Part shown: piece after piece, positions 23,860 to 36,339 of the stretch | How positions within the stretch are numbered: position 1 is the stretch's first letter | Layout: every line of letters begins with the position of its first letter | Assembly (NCBI GenBank): GCA_025403435.1 | Contig: CM046352.1 | Span: 966,893-1,030,892 of the forward strand | DNA: 64,000 nucleotides | Source of the DNA: Artocarpus heterophyllus | Lineage: Eukaryota; Streptophyta; Magnoliopsida; Rosales; Moraceae | Direction of reading: 5' to 3' | Position numbers and translations under genes: made by a program | Notes under the pieces: model-generated | The model's input: only the letters and a program-made list of their open reading frames with translations | The model's database searches: none | Told to the model about the DNA's origin: nothing

Positions 23860-26529
23860 TAAAGGTATATTGAGGTGAAATGAAGGTTTCTTTTCTTTTT
23901 CATTTTCTGTAATAACATAACACGGGCGAACGAAACCCCCTAACCATCAGAAACTTGGGTCCACGCCTATGCGTAATGGGCCTTATCGTGGACTCAAACA
24001 TCTCAACAACTGACCGTAGATTAGATAAGTGGGTTAAAGAGGCGTCTGATCTTCTTTTGTTTATAAAATTAAAATATGTCTTAAGTTTATGAATATTTTT
24101 AATATATTTTAATATATATATATATATAATTATTAATGATTATAATAATACTATTGTTAGTTTTAATTTATTTTTTTAGAATAGCTATAATATACGTATT
24201 TAAGATTTTAAATGGATTATGATATCATTATATTTTAAAAAATCCTTAAAATTAGGGTATTTGTTGCATAAATTCAAATTGGTATTTAAAATAACGATTT
24301 TAAAATTTCTTAAAAAGATGAAATTTTTTTACCGATAAGTTGGATTTACCGACAAATTAGAATTAGGGTGTTGTAATTAAATTAATGATATAGTTTTACT
24401 AACAAATTGAAATTACGATATTGTAATTAAATTAATGACACAGTATTATTAAGTCTTTTTATGTGTCTCACTGGTTATATAATTGATATATCATTAAGTT
24501 AATGATATGTAATGACATTCATTTCTTAACACTTCAAGCGAATGATATTTTCTTTTTTTGTGATATATAATTAAATTAATGATGTAGTATTTATTAAGTC
24601 TTTTTGTGTATCTTATAGGTTATATAATTGCTATATCATTAAGTTAATGATACGTAATGATAATGATACTCAATAACATTCATTTCATTTTTTAAGAGTT
24701 TAAATGATAATGATAATGCATTAATGTAATGTGTTAAAAACAGAAATATATGTGTATATTTTTCCCCTAATTTAACTATTCAAAAATAAGGACATTTGTT
24801 ATAAAAATTTAAATACATGATAATATTTAGTTAGAAGGTATTTTAGGGTTCTGAATATATGAAATTTTTTTAAAAAGACATATAAGTGATATTTGCATAA
24901 TGAAAATAAATATTAATTCACTTCTTAAAAAATGGACTAAGTATGTAATTTTTATTGGATTAATTTGAGAAATATGACTTTTGTGGTTGGAGAATCTTGA
25001 CAAATGTTGTCATCTTCTAAGTTATGAATGCCACAAATATTTTAGTGTGACATAATTGAAACAAACAATATAATAGTAGTGTGATACAACTTTTTTAAGT
25101 ATGGTACAATAAAAACTATGTTCAAATGTGTGGCATAGCATGTAATTTTCTCTTTGTGGTATTGTTTTTCAATTCCGTTACTCTTACGAGAAAGTTTGAA
25201 ATATACCAATCCAATAGATATAAAGACACGTTTGATCCTTAAGTGTTTTGAGCTAAAGTTAGGCAAATATATTTTATCTTAAGGTAATTTGGCCTTTTAG
25301 CTAAGAGAAATGGTATAGATCAAGGATGGAAAAAATTGGTGATAAAAAAAGTGATATGCCATCTAATTTACTCCATCCAGGGACCCTTCTCTCCCTTTCT
25401 CTCTTTAATACTTTTTTTCAAAAGATTTAAATAACATTTTAAATAAACAAAAATATGAAAAAAAAAAATTATATGTTATGCTATACTTTTAAAAAATGTA
25501 TCATCTATGCCAAAATTAAAAAGTTGTCTCACACTTCCATTCATAATACTTGTTCAAGTGTGACACACATGCATAGAATTTGTAAAAGTTTATTTTAAAA
25601 TCTTAGATTATGATTTTCCTTCAAATATTAGTCGACATTTTGTCCTTTAATATATTTTTGGAATTAAAAAGTGGCTTCTAGAGTTTAAATTTTATTGAAC
25701 TATTTCTTGAATATAATTAAATGCTACATAAGTTGATAAATAATTTTCAAAATTTAACCGTAAAGCACACTCATGTATATGACCTGACTTGTTTAGTTGT
25801 TTTGAAATTTCAATATTGTTTCTTCAATCGAGCTCAGGGACGTGTACGCGGTATTTTTATGTCCTCACTCAAATTTTATTACATCCTCTCTTGTATTTAA
25901 GTATTAGATTATGTCTCCACTTTGTATTCTCAAATTTACCCTTTCAAATCTATCCTAAATCTTATTTTGGTTTCAGGAAATACTCGCATAACACATCAAA
26001 GGTGTTTTAAAGGATTAAGAATCTTAAAGCATGCTATTGTAATTACCATTACATCTTATTTACTTGAATTCAAAAGAACTTAAAAAAAAAAAAAAAAACC
26101 TTTTAATTTTAAATTTCAGACTTGGTCTCTAGATTTTTATTGACACTTGACACAGACTTCCTTCTTTTTTTTGGTTTGTGTTTTCGTTTTCGTTTTTGTT
26201 TTGTTGTCTTTCTTTTTTTTTCTTTTTTTTTTGAGCACTCAACCATTCAATACACTATTACACAGATAATAAATAAAAGAGAACTTCAATTAATAGACGC
26301 TAATATTTACATTGATGGAGCATGCCTGCCCTTGGTACAACCACAAATAACATCTATTCATACACTTTAAGGACTAAATTTTTCAGTCCTTTCTAGGAGA
26401 TTAAAAAAACAAATAAATAGTGAGAATTGGAAATTATTGTAGAACTTCACAATCCAAATATATTTTAAAAAAAAGAAAGAAAGAATGTGCTACAAACCAG
26501 AACACATAACATTTCGTTGACAACCATGT
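23860..26529. other. AT-rich intergenic DNA with a two-copy repeat
   Basis: No gene was recognised. An imperfect direct repeat of about 146 bp runs from about 24420 to 24690; both copies contain AATTAAATTAATGA and, further on, ATATCATTAAGTTAATGAT. The right end (about 26250-26529) is probably the 3' UTR of the transporter gene that follows on the minus strand. Confidence 0.5.
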
Positions 26530-26682
26530 TCAAGCCACATAGCTCGCCGAGCTGCGGTAGATTTCATCAGCATGTGCTACAGGAACATAAACTGCATTGC
26601 GAAGTGAGCTGTGAGTTCGGCCATAAAATGCATAAACAAGCACCCCTAGGACTAGCCACACCGAAACTCGCAACCAAGTAGC
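26530..26682 (-). CDS. Cationic amino acid transporter, C-terminal fragment at a gap
   Basis: Minus-strand reading from 26682 gives 50 residues and a TGA. The sequence begins with Trp-Leu-Arg-Val-Ser-Val-Trp, continues through a hydrophobic stretch with VLVYAFYGRTHSS, and ends with HADEIYRSS. This matches the last membrane segment and tail of plant CAT transporters (APC superfamily, CAT2/3/4 group, mostly vacuolar membrane). Upstream exons would lie to the right but are missing: the frame runs into 100 Ns and then retroelement LTR. Either the assembly gap hides the rest, or the Copia copy A inserted in the gene, or two unrelated contigs were joined. Confidence 0.85.
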   Translation of the reverse strand, partial: ATWLRVSVWLVLGVLVYAFYGRTHSSLRNAVYVPVAHADEIYRSSASYVA

Positions 26683-26782
26683 NNNNNNNNNNNNNNNNNN
26701 NNNNNNNNNNNNNNNNNNNNNNNNNNNNNNNNNNNNNNNNNNNNNNNNNNNNNNNNNNNNNNNNNNNNNNNNNNNNNNNNNN
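26683..26782. other. Assembly gap of exactly 100 N
   Basis: A run of 100 N is a conventional placeholder of unknown true length. The missing first part of the copy A LTR (about 115-125 bp, compared with 34306-36339) falls in it. Confidence 0.98.
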
Positions 26783-28670
26783 TTTGTGAAGTATGATAAG
26801 CAAACAGTAGTCTGAGACTGTCAGTCTAAACCTTAAGAGTTGGGCATATGATGGGATGATTATGCGGTAGACACGACTCTTAAGGTGATGGTCTAAAATA
26901 TATGATCCGCAATCGAGGGAATAAAGTTGGGCGCTTTATTCATGTAAAGATTGTTATGTTGTCTATATCCCTTTTGGGAGATGGTTTGTCTTGGCCATCG
27001 GAGTTGGACTCCGTGAATAGAAACATTGGCGCGTTGTCATAGGTGACGATATGTTGGATCATGACATAAAGTGAATTGATTTGGATTAATAATTCTGTGG
27101 CAAATCGATTCACTTTAGACAATCATTTGTATTGTATCTTAATCCTGAGATGAATAGTGGGCCCGTTGTCTCGACTTGTGTCTTTTGATGTACCAATGGG
27201 TGACTCCCACATCTCTATAGTGGCATGCATGCCGGTACGTTGGAGGCATGACTCTTGGTAGCGTAGACTTGTTATTCATAGATATGGAATCCATAGCTCC
27301 TCTTTAGGAGTAATGATATCCTCTTATATGCGTTGTCCTGTAATTGGAAAACTGGAGCGCTCAACCATTTGGATACATAGGTGTAACCGAATGGTATACT
27401 ATCTTTGGATGGTAAGTTTCTAATGGTGAGACAATGGAACGTAAGATAAAAATAATCGGGAAGGTAAGACAGAACTTGTCCTTCAGCCGGTTATGGATGA
27501 TCATATGGGGATGCGATACACTATGATATGTCATGGAGACTTAGCTACACAAGCTTCGTAATTCTATAAAGTTTGAGAGTGCAGCTCCAAGCTTTTAGTG
27601 GAGTAGCGTTGGAGTTGATAATTGTGAATGTATATCTGGGATATTGGGTTTCATAATTATCATGAGCTTGACTTTATAGGTCCATTTTGGTCCCCTTTGC
27701 TAGCTCACAAAATCCTGTAACGACACGGCGTGCTTTTCCAATAATTAGTGACTTATGTCGGATTTATCAGATTGGTTTAAAATTTATAAGAATCAAATAA
27801 TTCATGTCTGTTTATCGGTTGAATTAATTATGTAAGAAATTAGTTCAAGATGAACTTGTTGAATTATGGCATTCGGATAATTCTTGTCTGTTTATCGGTT
27901 GTTTTAATTTTGGACAATTAGAACAAGATAAACTTGTAGAATTATTATGAATTGATTTATTTTCTTAGAGATTATCTTGATAAAGTTTGTTTTGATCATA
28001 TATCTTTTCTATTGGGCTATTTGAATCAAAACTGAGACTTATCCTTTAGAATCTCGGGTGGAAAATAAAGATTCGCGGAGATTTTTTCTCGGCAATTCGG
28101 CCTGCCTATCAGAAAGTTCGGCCTGCCTATCACACAGTTCGGCATGCCGACCGCGACAGTTAAGATTACGCGTTTTTCACGCGTATCTTATCAGATATTG
28201 ATCCGAACTTGATTCTGTTTTCGATTTTTGAGACCTAATCTGATATGGACTGACCCCAAGGACCAATAGGTATAAAAAGGGAGTGAGTCTAATGATTTAC
28301 TCAGATCAATTTGAGAGATTAAGAGTGATACTCTTCTAGTGAGCATCTGAAAACTCCCTAAGAGCTTTTGTTCACAAATCACGAACACTAGCTTTGGGTT
28401 CTCTCTATTGGTTGGAAGGAGAGTCACCGGTGGAAGAGCTGTACGTGTGAGCCCACACTCACTCCGGTTGTGGATAGAGAATAGCAAAGAAGACCAGTTG
28501 GTTGAGGCTCTTCTGGAACGTTACTTCTCTACACAGGTCGCGGAGGTTCTTCGGCACACTGAGGTTAGTAAGATCTGTTTAATTTATACATATAACATGT
28601 CAAACTTGTGTTTTGGAAAATACTCTGATGAAAAATTTTTTAAATTCCGCTGCGCACTTTGTTTCCAACA
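26783..28670 (+). repeat. 5' LTR of copy A, left end missing
   Basis: It matches 34306-36339 from about base 115 of the LTR onward and ends TTTCCAACA directly before the primer site. A TATA box (TATAAAAAGG) is at 28271-28280. Confidence 0.93.
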
Positions 28671-28672
28671 AT

Positions 28673-28684
28673 TGGTATCAGAGC
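28673..28684 (+). other. Primer binding site of copy A
   Basis: TGGTATCAGAGC lies two bases after the LTR end. This is the perfect 12-base complement of initiator-Met tRNA. Confidence 0.95.
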
Positions 28685-30335
28685 CGAGGTTTTTACATAA
28701 ATTTGCAAGTTTTGTGATCATGTTATATGCATAAATTTTGTGATCTTAATCTCTCCAATGCTTGAATTAAATTTTATAGAGAGATGGCACTCTAGGTTTC
28801 TATATAATATATATGTTGTCATGGATTATATGGTGAATGTTTATTAATTAATTATGGTTGATTAAATTGTTGTTTAATTATTTATTAATTAATTAATACC
28901 GGTTATGGTTCCTTAGAGGTTAGAATGTGTATCTAGGTTTTTCATGTAATTAGATGGCAGACTATCATCTCCATCTAGGAATTGTTATTTAATTTTTAAT
29001 TGTAAGAATTTTGTAATTAAATAATTATTCAGAGAAGACGGAACGAGAAGTCAGATCTTGAAGATTGATGACGGCGCCTCCAGGTATTTCCTGAGTCTCT
29101 AATTTTATGTTTTTGAATTGTTGAAAATAAAATTGATGAATTGCATTAAAATTGTATTTTCTGGATTGAGGGTTTTCTGCTCGGTCGGCATGCCGGACCT
29201 CACAGTTCGGCAGGCCGAAGGTCACAGATCGGCAGGCCGAACGTATGGTCCGGCAGGCCGACAGTGGGGCAGAAATTTTGGTGCTCTGTCGCAGGCCGAA
29301 CCTTCATGTTCGGCAGGCCGAACCACCATGATCGGCAGACCGATCACCCAGATCGGCCTGCCGACCGAGAGCAGCCAGGTGTCCAGAAAAGGTGCAATTT
29401 TTTGGTGCAGTTTTAATTTTATTTTTGGAACGATTCTGAGAAACATTAAATTTGGATATGACCGGAAATATGAAGTGTTCGATTCATACGAGATTGAGGA
29501 CTTGAAGATGGTTATTACATGAAGAAGGATACAGCTTGAGGATTCAAGGATGAAGAATCGATAAATGTCTCGATTATTCTCTTGTAATCTTAGTTTTTCT
29601 ATTCTCTAGGGTGGAACCATAATATTACGGTTATTATTATTATTATGCTTGTAGCTTTACTTGATTGCTTTGCTTGTCTGCATTATAATATGATTTACCA
29701 TGTATATTGATAACATGTCATATAGAATAGGGAGTGCCGCTCATATTAAATTTGTTCATGCATAATTTCAAAATAAAACCTTGACTTCAAAAGATTGAGT
29801 GGGAGAAGGTTTTCGAAGAGAGAACCTAAGGCCTCCATCGTTGGTCCATAGGAAGAACATGATGGTCCCAACCCCTAGGAAGGGATTTCTATCATGTACC
29901 AGATTGGATCTCTGAAAGGATAAGGTATTTTAGTATGATTTATGGTTGCACACCCCTAGGTGGTGATTATAAATCATGGATAAAATATTAAAACGGTGGT
30001 TATACACTCACGTTAATTTTATTATTAACCTCCCCTAGGAGCTATGTTAATAAAATTAATGGCCAAAGAAACGATTATTAGTATATGCTGGATCATACGG
30101 GTCCTGGATGGCATATATTAATCAGGAGGGGATCCGTGTTCCTGATTGAATTTGGCATGACTCCCCTAGGAGCTTGTTGAATTCTGAGTTGGGAATTATC
30201 GTTGTAAGGTTGTGATATTTTCAAGGTTTTGACACATAAACACATTTGTATGATTTTACATGATTGTGTTATCTTACTCAATTATTATATATGTTTGCTT
30301 ATGTTTGGTATATGATTCTTTATTGTAGATTGAAA
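28685..30335 (+). other. Leader of copy A
   Basis: A 1.65-kb untranslated leader between the primer site and the gag ATG. It holds TTAATTAATT-rich stretches, the 21-22-nt palindromic array described separately, and four CCCCTAGG octamers at about 29872, 29953, 30032 and 30163. No conserved ORF was seen. Confidence 0.7.
29183..29368 (+). repeat. Array of 21-22-nt near-palindromic units in the leader
   Basis: About eight units with the core CGGCAGGCCGA or CGGCATGCCG follow each other at 21-22-nt spacing, interrupted once near 29262-29290. Each core can fold on itself. The copy B leader has the same array at 38979-39168, and a worn copy lies in copy C at about 50780-50975. Confidence 0.85.
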
Positions 30336-33300
30336 ATGTCTAAAAACGCTTTATCATCGATACTTGACAAAAACCAATTAACCGGTGAGAACTATAATGA
30401 TTGGAAACGGAACCTGGACATCGTCCTTTCCTTTGAGAAACTGAAATATGTTCTGACAACTCCTTGTCCTCCCGAGCCTACGAGAGACTCAAGTAATGAG
30501 CAATTCTAAGCGTACGACCGCTGGAAAGATGCTAATGATCAGGCCCGCTGCTATGTTATGGCTAGCATGAATAACGTGCTGCAGGCTCAACATCAGGATT
30601 ATGAGACTGCGAAGCAGATCTTGGATAATCTTGAGGACATGTTTGGAGGCCAGGCCATAACAAAGCGACAAGGGGCGCTTCGGAAACTCTTAAACTGTAG
30701 ACAGAGACCGGGGACATCTATAAGGAGCACATGATGTTGGTCATGGGTTACCTCGCTGAGGCTCAAACCAATGGAGCCGACATCGATGCTGAAACTCAGA
30801 TGACTATGGTCTTTGAGACTCTGTCTAAGGAATTTATTCCGTTTAGAGCTACTTTTAATCTAAGCAATACACGGGATATGACCTTGACAGAACTGATGAA
30901 ACAGTTACAAGAGTTTGAACTGCTGATCAGGGAGTCTCCTGCTGGTGGAGAGGCCAATATGGTAGCTGCTTCTGGTTCCAATCCTAACTCTGGGAATGGA
31001 AAGAAGCAACGGGCCAAAAGTGGGAAGTCTTCTATTCCTATTGCTACCAAGAGCAAGAAGAAGAAGAAGAAGAACCCAAAGAAGCTTAAGTGCTTCTTTT
31101 GTGGTAAGGTCGGGCATATAAAGAAGCATTGCAAGGACTTCCTTTCCAAGGGAGGTAGGTGTGATCTTCTATATTTAGAAACTTGATTGGTTGAGGAATC
31201 CAGTGACATTTGGGTCATAGATTCTGGTGCAACTAATCATGTTTGTGTTTCTCTACAGGGATTCAAAGAAACGAGAAGTCTACTTCGTGAAGACTTAACG
31301 CTTCGGATGGGCGATGGATCCTTGGTCTCAGCGGAAGCAGTGGGAGATGTCCATCTTTATTTTGATAATTATAGGGAGTTTAATTTTGCGAGATTGTTTT
31401 TATGTTCCTAAATTTAAAAGGAATTTAATTTCTGTATCTTCTTTATTTAAAGACTCCTACGTGGTATCTTTTAATGAAAAAGTGGTGATTCGTAAAAACA
31501 AATCTTTTATCTGTTCTGGATGGATGCAAAATAATCTATATTTTATCAAACCTAAGATGGACCTATTGCTTAATGCTGAGATAAATGATAATGACTCAAA
31601 AAGACTTAAAACTTCTCACTCTAATAAGACTTATCTTTGGCATTTGCGCCTTGGCCATATTAACCTAAATAGGATTCAAAGGTTGGTAAGGGATGGACCT
31701 TTAAGTCATTTAAAGGTGGAATCTATACCTCAATGTGAGTCTTGTTTGGAGGGTAAAATGACCAAAAGACCATACGGGTCTAAGGGCAATAGGGCCCGAA
31801 GGGGTTCTAGAACTTGTGCATAGTGATGTTTGCGGACCGATGAACATCCGGGCACGAGGAGGGTATGAGTACTTCGTTACTTTTATTGACGATTACTCAA
31901 GATATGGGTATGTGTACCTAATGCACCACAAAAGCGAAACTTATGATAAGTTCAGGGAGTTTCGGGCTGAAGTGGAAAAGCTATTGGGTAGACCCATAAA
32001 GGCACTTCGATCTGATCGAGGTGGGGAATACCTTTCTGATGAGTTCTTGGGACACTTGTTAGAGAATGGAATTTTATCCCATTTGACTGCGCCGGGCACT
32101 CCGCAGCAGAATGGCGTAGCAGAGAGAAGGAATAGGACTTTGTTGGACATGATTCGGTCCATGATGAGTTATTCATCATTGCCTTTATCCTTTTGGGGAT
32201 ATGCACTACAAACCGCATGTTATCTTTTGAACAATGTACCTTCAAAATCGGTCCCTAAAACTCCTCACGAGTTGTGGACAAGACGGAAGACATCCTTAAA
32301 CCATATTCGCATATGGGGATGTCCAGCTCATGTCCTGTTTAAGGATCCGAATAAGTTGGAAGCACGTTCAGAAGTTTGTGTGTTTGTAGGATATCCAAAA
32401 GGGACTAAAGGGGGTTATTTTTATAACCCAAAGGAAAATAAAGTCGTGGTTTCAACTAATGCAACTTTCCTTGAGGAGAGTTACATGAACGACTTTAAAC
32501 CTCAAAGCACAGTGGTGCTTGAGGAGTTGAGGGGTAATCCGTTTACTCCGGAGGTTCCGAATGAAACCATTCCGATCGGTGTAGAAAAACCAAACAAACC
32601 TGAACAACAACCTCAGGGGCTTCGGCGTAGTGGGAGGATCGGGCGTCAACCTGAGAGGTATATGTTCAATGGGGAGGTCTTTTTGGCTGAACCGGATGAA
32701 CATGACAGGGATCCTTATACTTACGTAGAAGCTATGGAGGATGTTGATTCAAGACTCTGGACAGAGGCCATGAACATTGAGATGAAGTCTATGGAGACTA
32801 ATCGGGTCTGGGAGCTTGTGGATCTTCCCGAAGGAGTAAAACCCATAGGGAGTAAGTGGATCTACAAGAGGAAAAGAGGAGTGGATGGAAAGGTCGAAAC
32901 CTTTAAGGCTAGACTGGTAGCTAAGGGTTATACGCAAAAGGAAGGAATCGATTATGAGGAAACCTTTTCGCCTGTAGCCATGCTTAAGTCCATCCAGATT
33001 CTCTTGTCCATAGCTGCCGCTCTCGACTACGAGATTTGGTAGATGGATGTCAAGACGGCTTTTCTGAATGGCTATCTTGATGAGTCCATTTATATGGAAC
33101 AACCAGACGGGTTCAAGGTCACGGGTCAAAAGGGTAAGGTTTGTAAGTTGCTAAAGTCTATTTATGGACTTAAGTAGGCTTCTCGTTCTTGGAACATAAG
33201 ATTTGATCATGTGATCAAGACTTATGGGTTCTCACAAAATGTGGATGAGCCATGTATTTACAAACACATTAAGAATGGGAAGGTGGTTTTTCTACTACTC

Positions 33301-34291
33301 TATGTAGATGACATTCTGCTAATTGGCAATGACGTTGGGGCGTTGTCATCGGTCAAACTATGGTTGACCAAGTAGTTTGACATGAAGGACTTGGGTGAGG
33401 CTAATTTTGTTCTCGGTATCCAGATCTTTCGGGATAGGAAGAACAAAATGATAGCTTTGTCACAGGCCAGCTACATAGATAAAATTCTCAGGAGGTTTGC
33501 AATGCAGGATTCCAAGAAAGGTGGGCAACCATCTAGGTCTGGAATTACTCTTTCTAAGAAAGACTCTCCAAAGTCTTATGAAGAAAGAGAATACATGAAG
33601 AAGGTACCTTATGCTTCGGCAGTGGGTAGTCTCATGTATGCCATGCTTTGCACTCGACCGGATATTAGCTATGCGGTCGGGATTGTGAGTCGATTTCAGG
33701 CGGATCCAGGACCGAACCATTGGGTTGCGGTAAAGCATATTTTCAAGTACCTAAGAAGGACTCGAGGGTATATGCTTGTGTATTCGGGTGAGGATTTAAC
33801 TCCTCTAGGATATACTGATTCGGATTTTCAATCCTATCTAGATTCTAGGAAATCGACTTCGAGGTTTGTGTTTACTCTGGGTGGCGGTGCCATCAGTTGG
33901 AGAAGTGCGAAGCAAGATTGCACTTTGGATTCAACGATGGTGGCCGAGTATAGTGGCGGCTAGTGATGCTTCGAAAGAAGCAGTGTGGCTCCGCAAGTTC
34001 CTTGGGGATCTTGAGGTAGTTCCTGGTATGGATAAAGCGGTATCACTGTACTGTGATAACAGTGCGGCGGTAGCTAATGCTAAGGAACCAAGATTTCACA
34101 AGAAGAGTAAGCATATTGATCGGAAGTATCATGTGATAAAGGACTTCGTTGAGAGCGGGCATGTCACGGTATGCAAGATCGCGTCAGAGGACAATTTAGC
34201 TGATCCATTCACGAAGACACTTACTGGGAGAGTCTTCGAGAGGCATGTGGAAGCTATGGGGATGCGAAATTTGCAGTATTTACTCACTTAG
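30336..34291 (+). pseudogene. Copy A gag-pol, disrupted
   Basis: Gag opens at the ATG at 30336. A CCHC knuckle is near 31090-31131, protease DSGA near 31212-31223, then GAG-pre-integrase, integrase core, reverse transcriptase (YVDD near 33301-33312) and RNase H, ending with a TAG at 34289-34291. Lesions: TAA at 30507-30509; a one-base loss near 30720; TGA at 31184-31186 between knuckle and protease; a one-base gain near 31377; a one-base gain near 31796; TAG at 33040-33042; two further TAGs in the reverse transcriptase near 33175 and 33374; and a one-base gain near 33950. The first TAA and the TGA also occur in copy B. The element cannot make its own enzymes. Confidence 0.93.
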
Positions 34292-34305
34292 TGCAAGTGG
34301 GAGAT
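34292..34305 (+). other. Polypurine tract of copy A
   Basis: GCAAGTGGGAGAT directly precedes the 3' LTR, the usual position and make-up for plant Copia. Confidence 0.85.
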
Positions 34306-36339
34306 TGTTAGACATGTATGCTCTAAGGAGTAAAAATGTAATACGTTTTTGGAGACATTTTTATCAATAAAGAATTTATTCATTTATATATACCAAATAT
34401 TGTCCTCTTTACGTTCATATTTGTTGAATGTATGATAAGCAAACAGTAGTCTGAGACTGTCAGTCTAAACCTTAAGAGTTGGGCATATGATGGGATGATT
34501 ATGCGGTAGACACGACTCTTAAGGTGATGGTCTAAAATATATGATCCGCAATCGAGGGAATAAAGTTGGGCACTTTATTCATGTAAAGATTGTTATGTTG
34601 TCTATATCCCTTTTGGGAGATGGTTTGTCTTGGCCATCAGAGTTGGACTCCGTGAATAGAAACATTGGCGCGTTGTCATAGGTGACGATGTGTTGGATCG
34701 GGACATAAAGTGAATTGATTTGGATTAATAATTCTGTCTTGGCAAATCGATTCACTTTAGACAATCATTTGTATTGTATCTTAATCCTGAGATGAATAAT
34801 GGGCCCGTTGTCTCGACTTGTGTCTTTTGATGTACCAATGGGTGACTCCCACATCTCTATAGTGGCATGCATGCCGGTACGTTGGAGGCATGACTCTTGG
34901 TAGCGTAGACTTGTTATTCATAGATATGGAATCCATAGCTCCTCTTTAGGAGTAATGATATCCTCTTATATGCGTTGTCCTGTAATTGGAAAACTGGAGC
35001 GCTCAACCATTTGGATACATAGGTGTAACCGAATGGTATACTATCTTTGGATGGTAAGTTTTCTAATGGTGAGACAATGGAACGTAAGATAAAAATAATC
35101 GGGAAGGTAAGACAGAACTTGTCCTTAAGCCGATTATGGATGATCATATGGGGATGCGATACACTATGATATGTCATGGAGACTTAGCTACACGAGCTTC
35201 GTAATTCTATAAAGTTTGAGAGTGCAGCTCCAAGCTTTTAGTGGAGTAGCGTTGGAGTTGATAATTGTGAAATGTATATCTGGGATATTGGGTTTCATAA
35301 TTATCATGAGCTTGAACTTTATAGGTCCATTTTGGTCCCCTTTGCTAGCTCACAAAATCCTGTAACGACACGGCGTGCTTTTCCAATAATTGGTGACTTA
35401 TGTCGGATTTATCAGATTGGTTTAAAATTTATAAGAATCAAATAATTCATGTCTGTTTATCGGTTGAATTAATTATGTAAGAAATTAGTTCAAGATGAAC
35501 TTGTTGAATTATGGCGTTCGGATAATTCTTGTCTGTTTATCGGTTGTTTTAATTTTGGACAATTAGAACAAGATAAACTTGTAGAATTATTGTGAATTGA
35601 TTTATTTTCTTAGAGATTATCTTGATAAAGTTTGTTTTGATCAGATATCTTTTCTATTGGGCTATTTGAATCAAAACTGAGACTTTATCCTTTAGAATCT
35701 CGGGTGGAAAATAAAAGATTCGCGGAGATTTTTTCTCGGCAGTTCGGCATGCCGGATGACGTGTTCGGCCTGCCGAACTGGTCAGTTCGGCCTGCCTATC
35801 ACACAGTTCGGCATGCCGACCGCGACAGTTAAGATTACGCGTTTTTCACGCGTATCTTATCAGATATTGATCCGAACTTGATTCTGTTTTTGATTTTTGA
35901 GACCTAATCTGATATGGACTGACCCCAAGGACCAATAGGTATAAAAAGGGAGTGAGTCTAATGATTTACTCAGATCAATTTGAGAGATTAAGAGTGATAC
36001 TCTTCTAGTGAGCATTTGAAAACTCCCTGAGAGCTTTTGTTCACAAATCACGAACACTAGCTTTGGGTTCTCTCTATTGGTTGGAAGGAGAGTCACCGGT
36101 GGAAGAGCTGTACGTGTGAGCCCACACTCACTCCGGTTGTGGATAGAGAATAGCAAAGAAGACCAGTTGGTTGAGGCTCTTCTGGAACGTTACTTCTCTA
36201 CACAGGTCGCGGAGGTTCTTCGGCACACTGAGGTTAGTAAGATCTGTTTAATTTATACATATAACATGTCAAACTTGTGTTTTGGAAAATACTCTGATGA
36301 AAAATTTTTAAAATTCCGCTGCGCACTTTGTTTCCAACA
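34306..36339 (+). repeat. 3' LTR of copy A
   Basis: Complete 2034-bp LTR from TGTTAGACATG to TTTCCAACA. A TATA box is at 35940-35947. The four-unit palindromic array at 35751-35822 lies about 120-190 bases upstream of it. An AATAAAG hexamer is about 60 bases into the LTR. Confidence 0.95.
35751..35822 (+). promoter_or_regulatory. Repeated palindromic units upstream of the LTR TATA box
   Basis: Four units of 21-22 nt with the core GTTCGGCMTGCC precede the TATA box. Tandem repeats in this part of U3 act as enhancer elements in some plant Copia elements such as Tnt1, so a similar role is plausible. Comparable sites are at 37866-37948 and 49262-49345. Confidence 0.55.

Larger units (their letters stand above)
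26783..36339 (+). mobile_element. Copia family 2, copy A
   Basis: A 5' LTR truncated by the gap, a tRNA primer site, a long leader, gag-pol frames, a purine tract and a complete 2034-bp 3' LTR follow in order on the plus strand. No target duplication can be tested because the left end is lost. Its sequence is extremely close to copy B, but the inactivating lesions are partly different. The two LTRs of copy A differ in the number of 21-22-nt repeat units upstream of the TATA box (three against four). Confidence 0.93.

Noticed and set aside
28191..28734. ORFs of about 100 codons repeated in every family 2 LTR
   Set aside because: They are present on both strands because the LTR itself is repeated; no codon signal or domain, and they overlap the promoter.
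29183..29368. CRISPR-like look of the regularly spaced palindromic repeats
   Set aside because: The repeats vary, spacers are only 5-10 bases, and the array sits in the leader of a plant retrotransposon and recurs in its sister copies.
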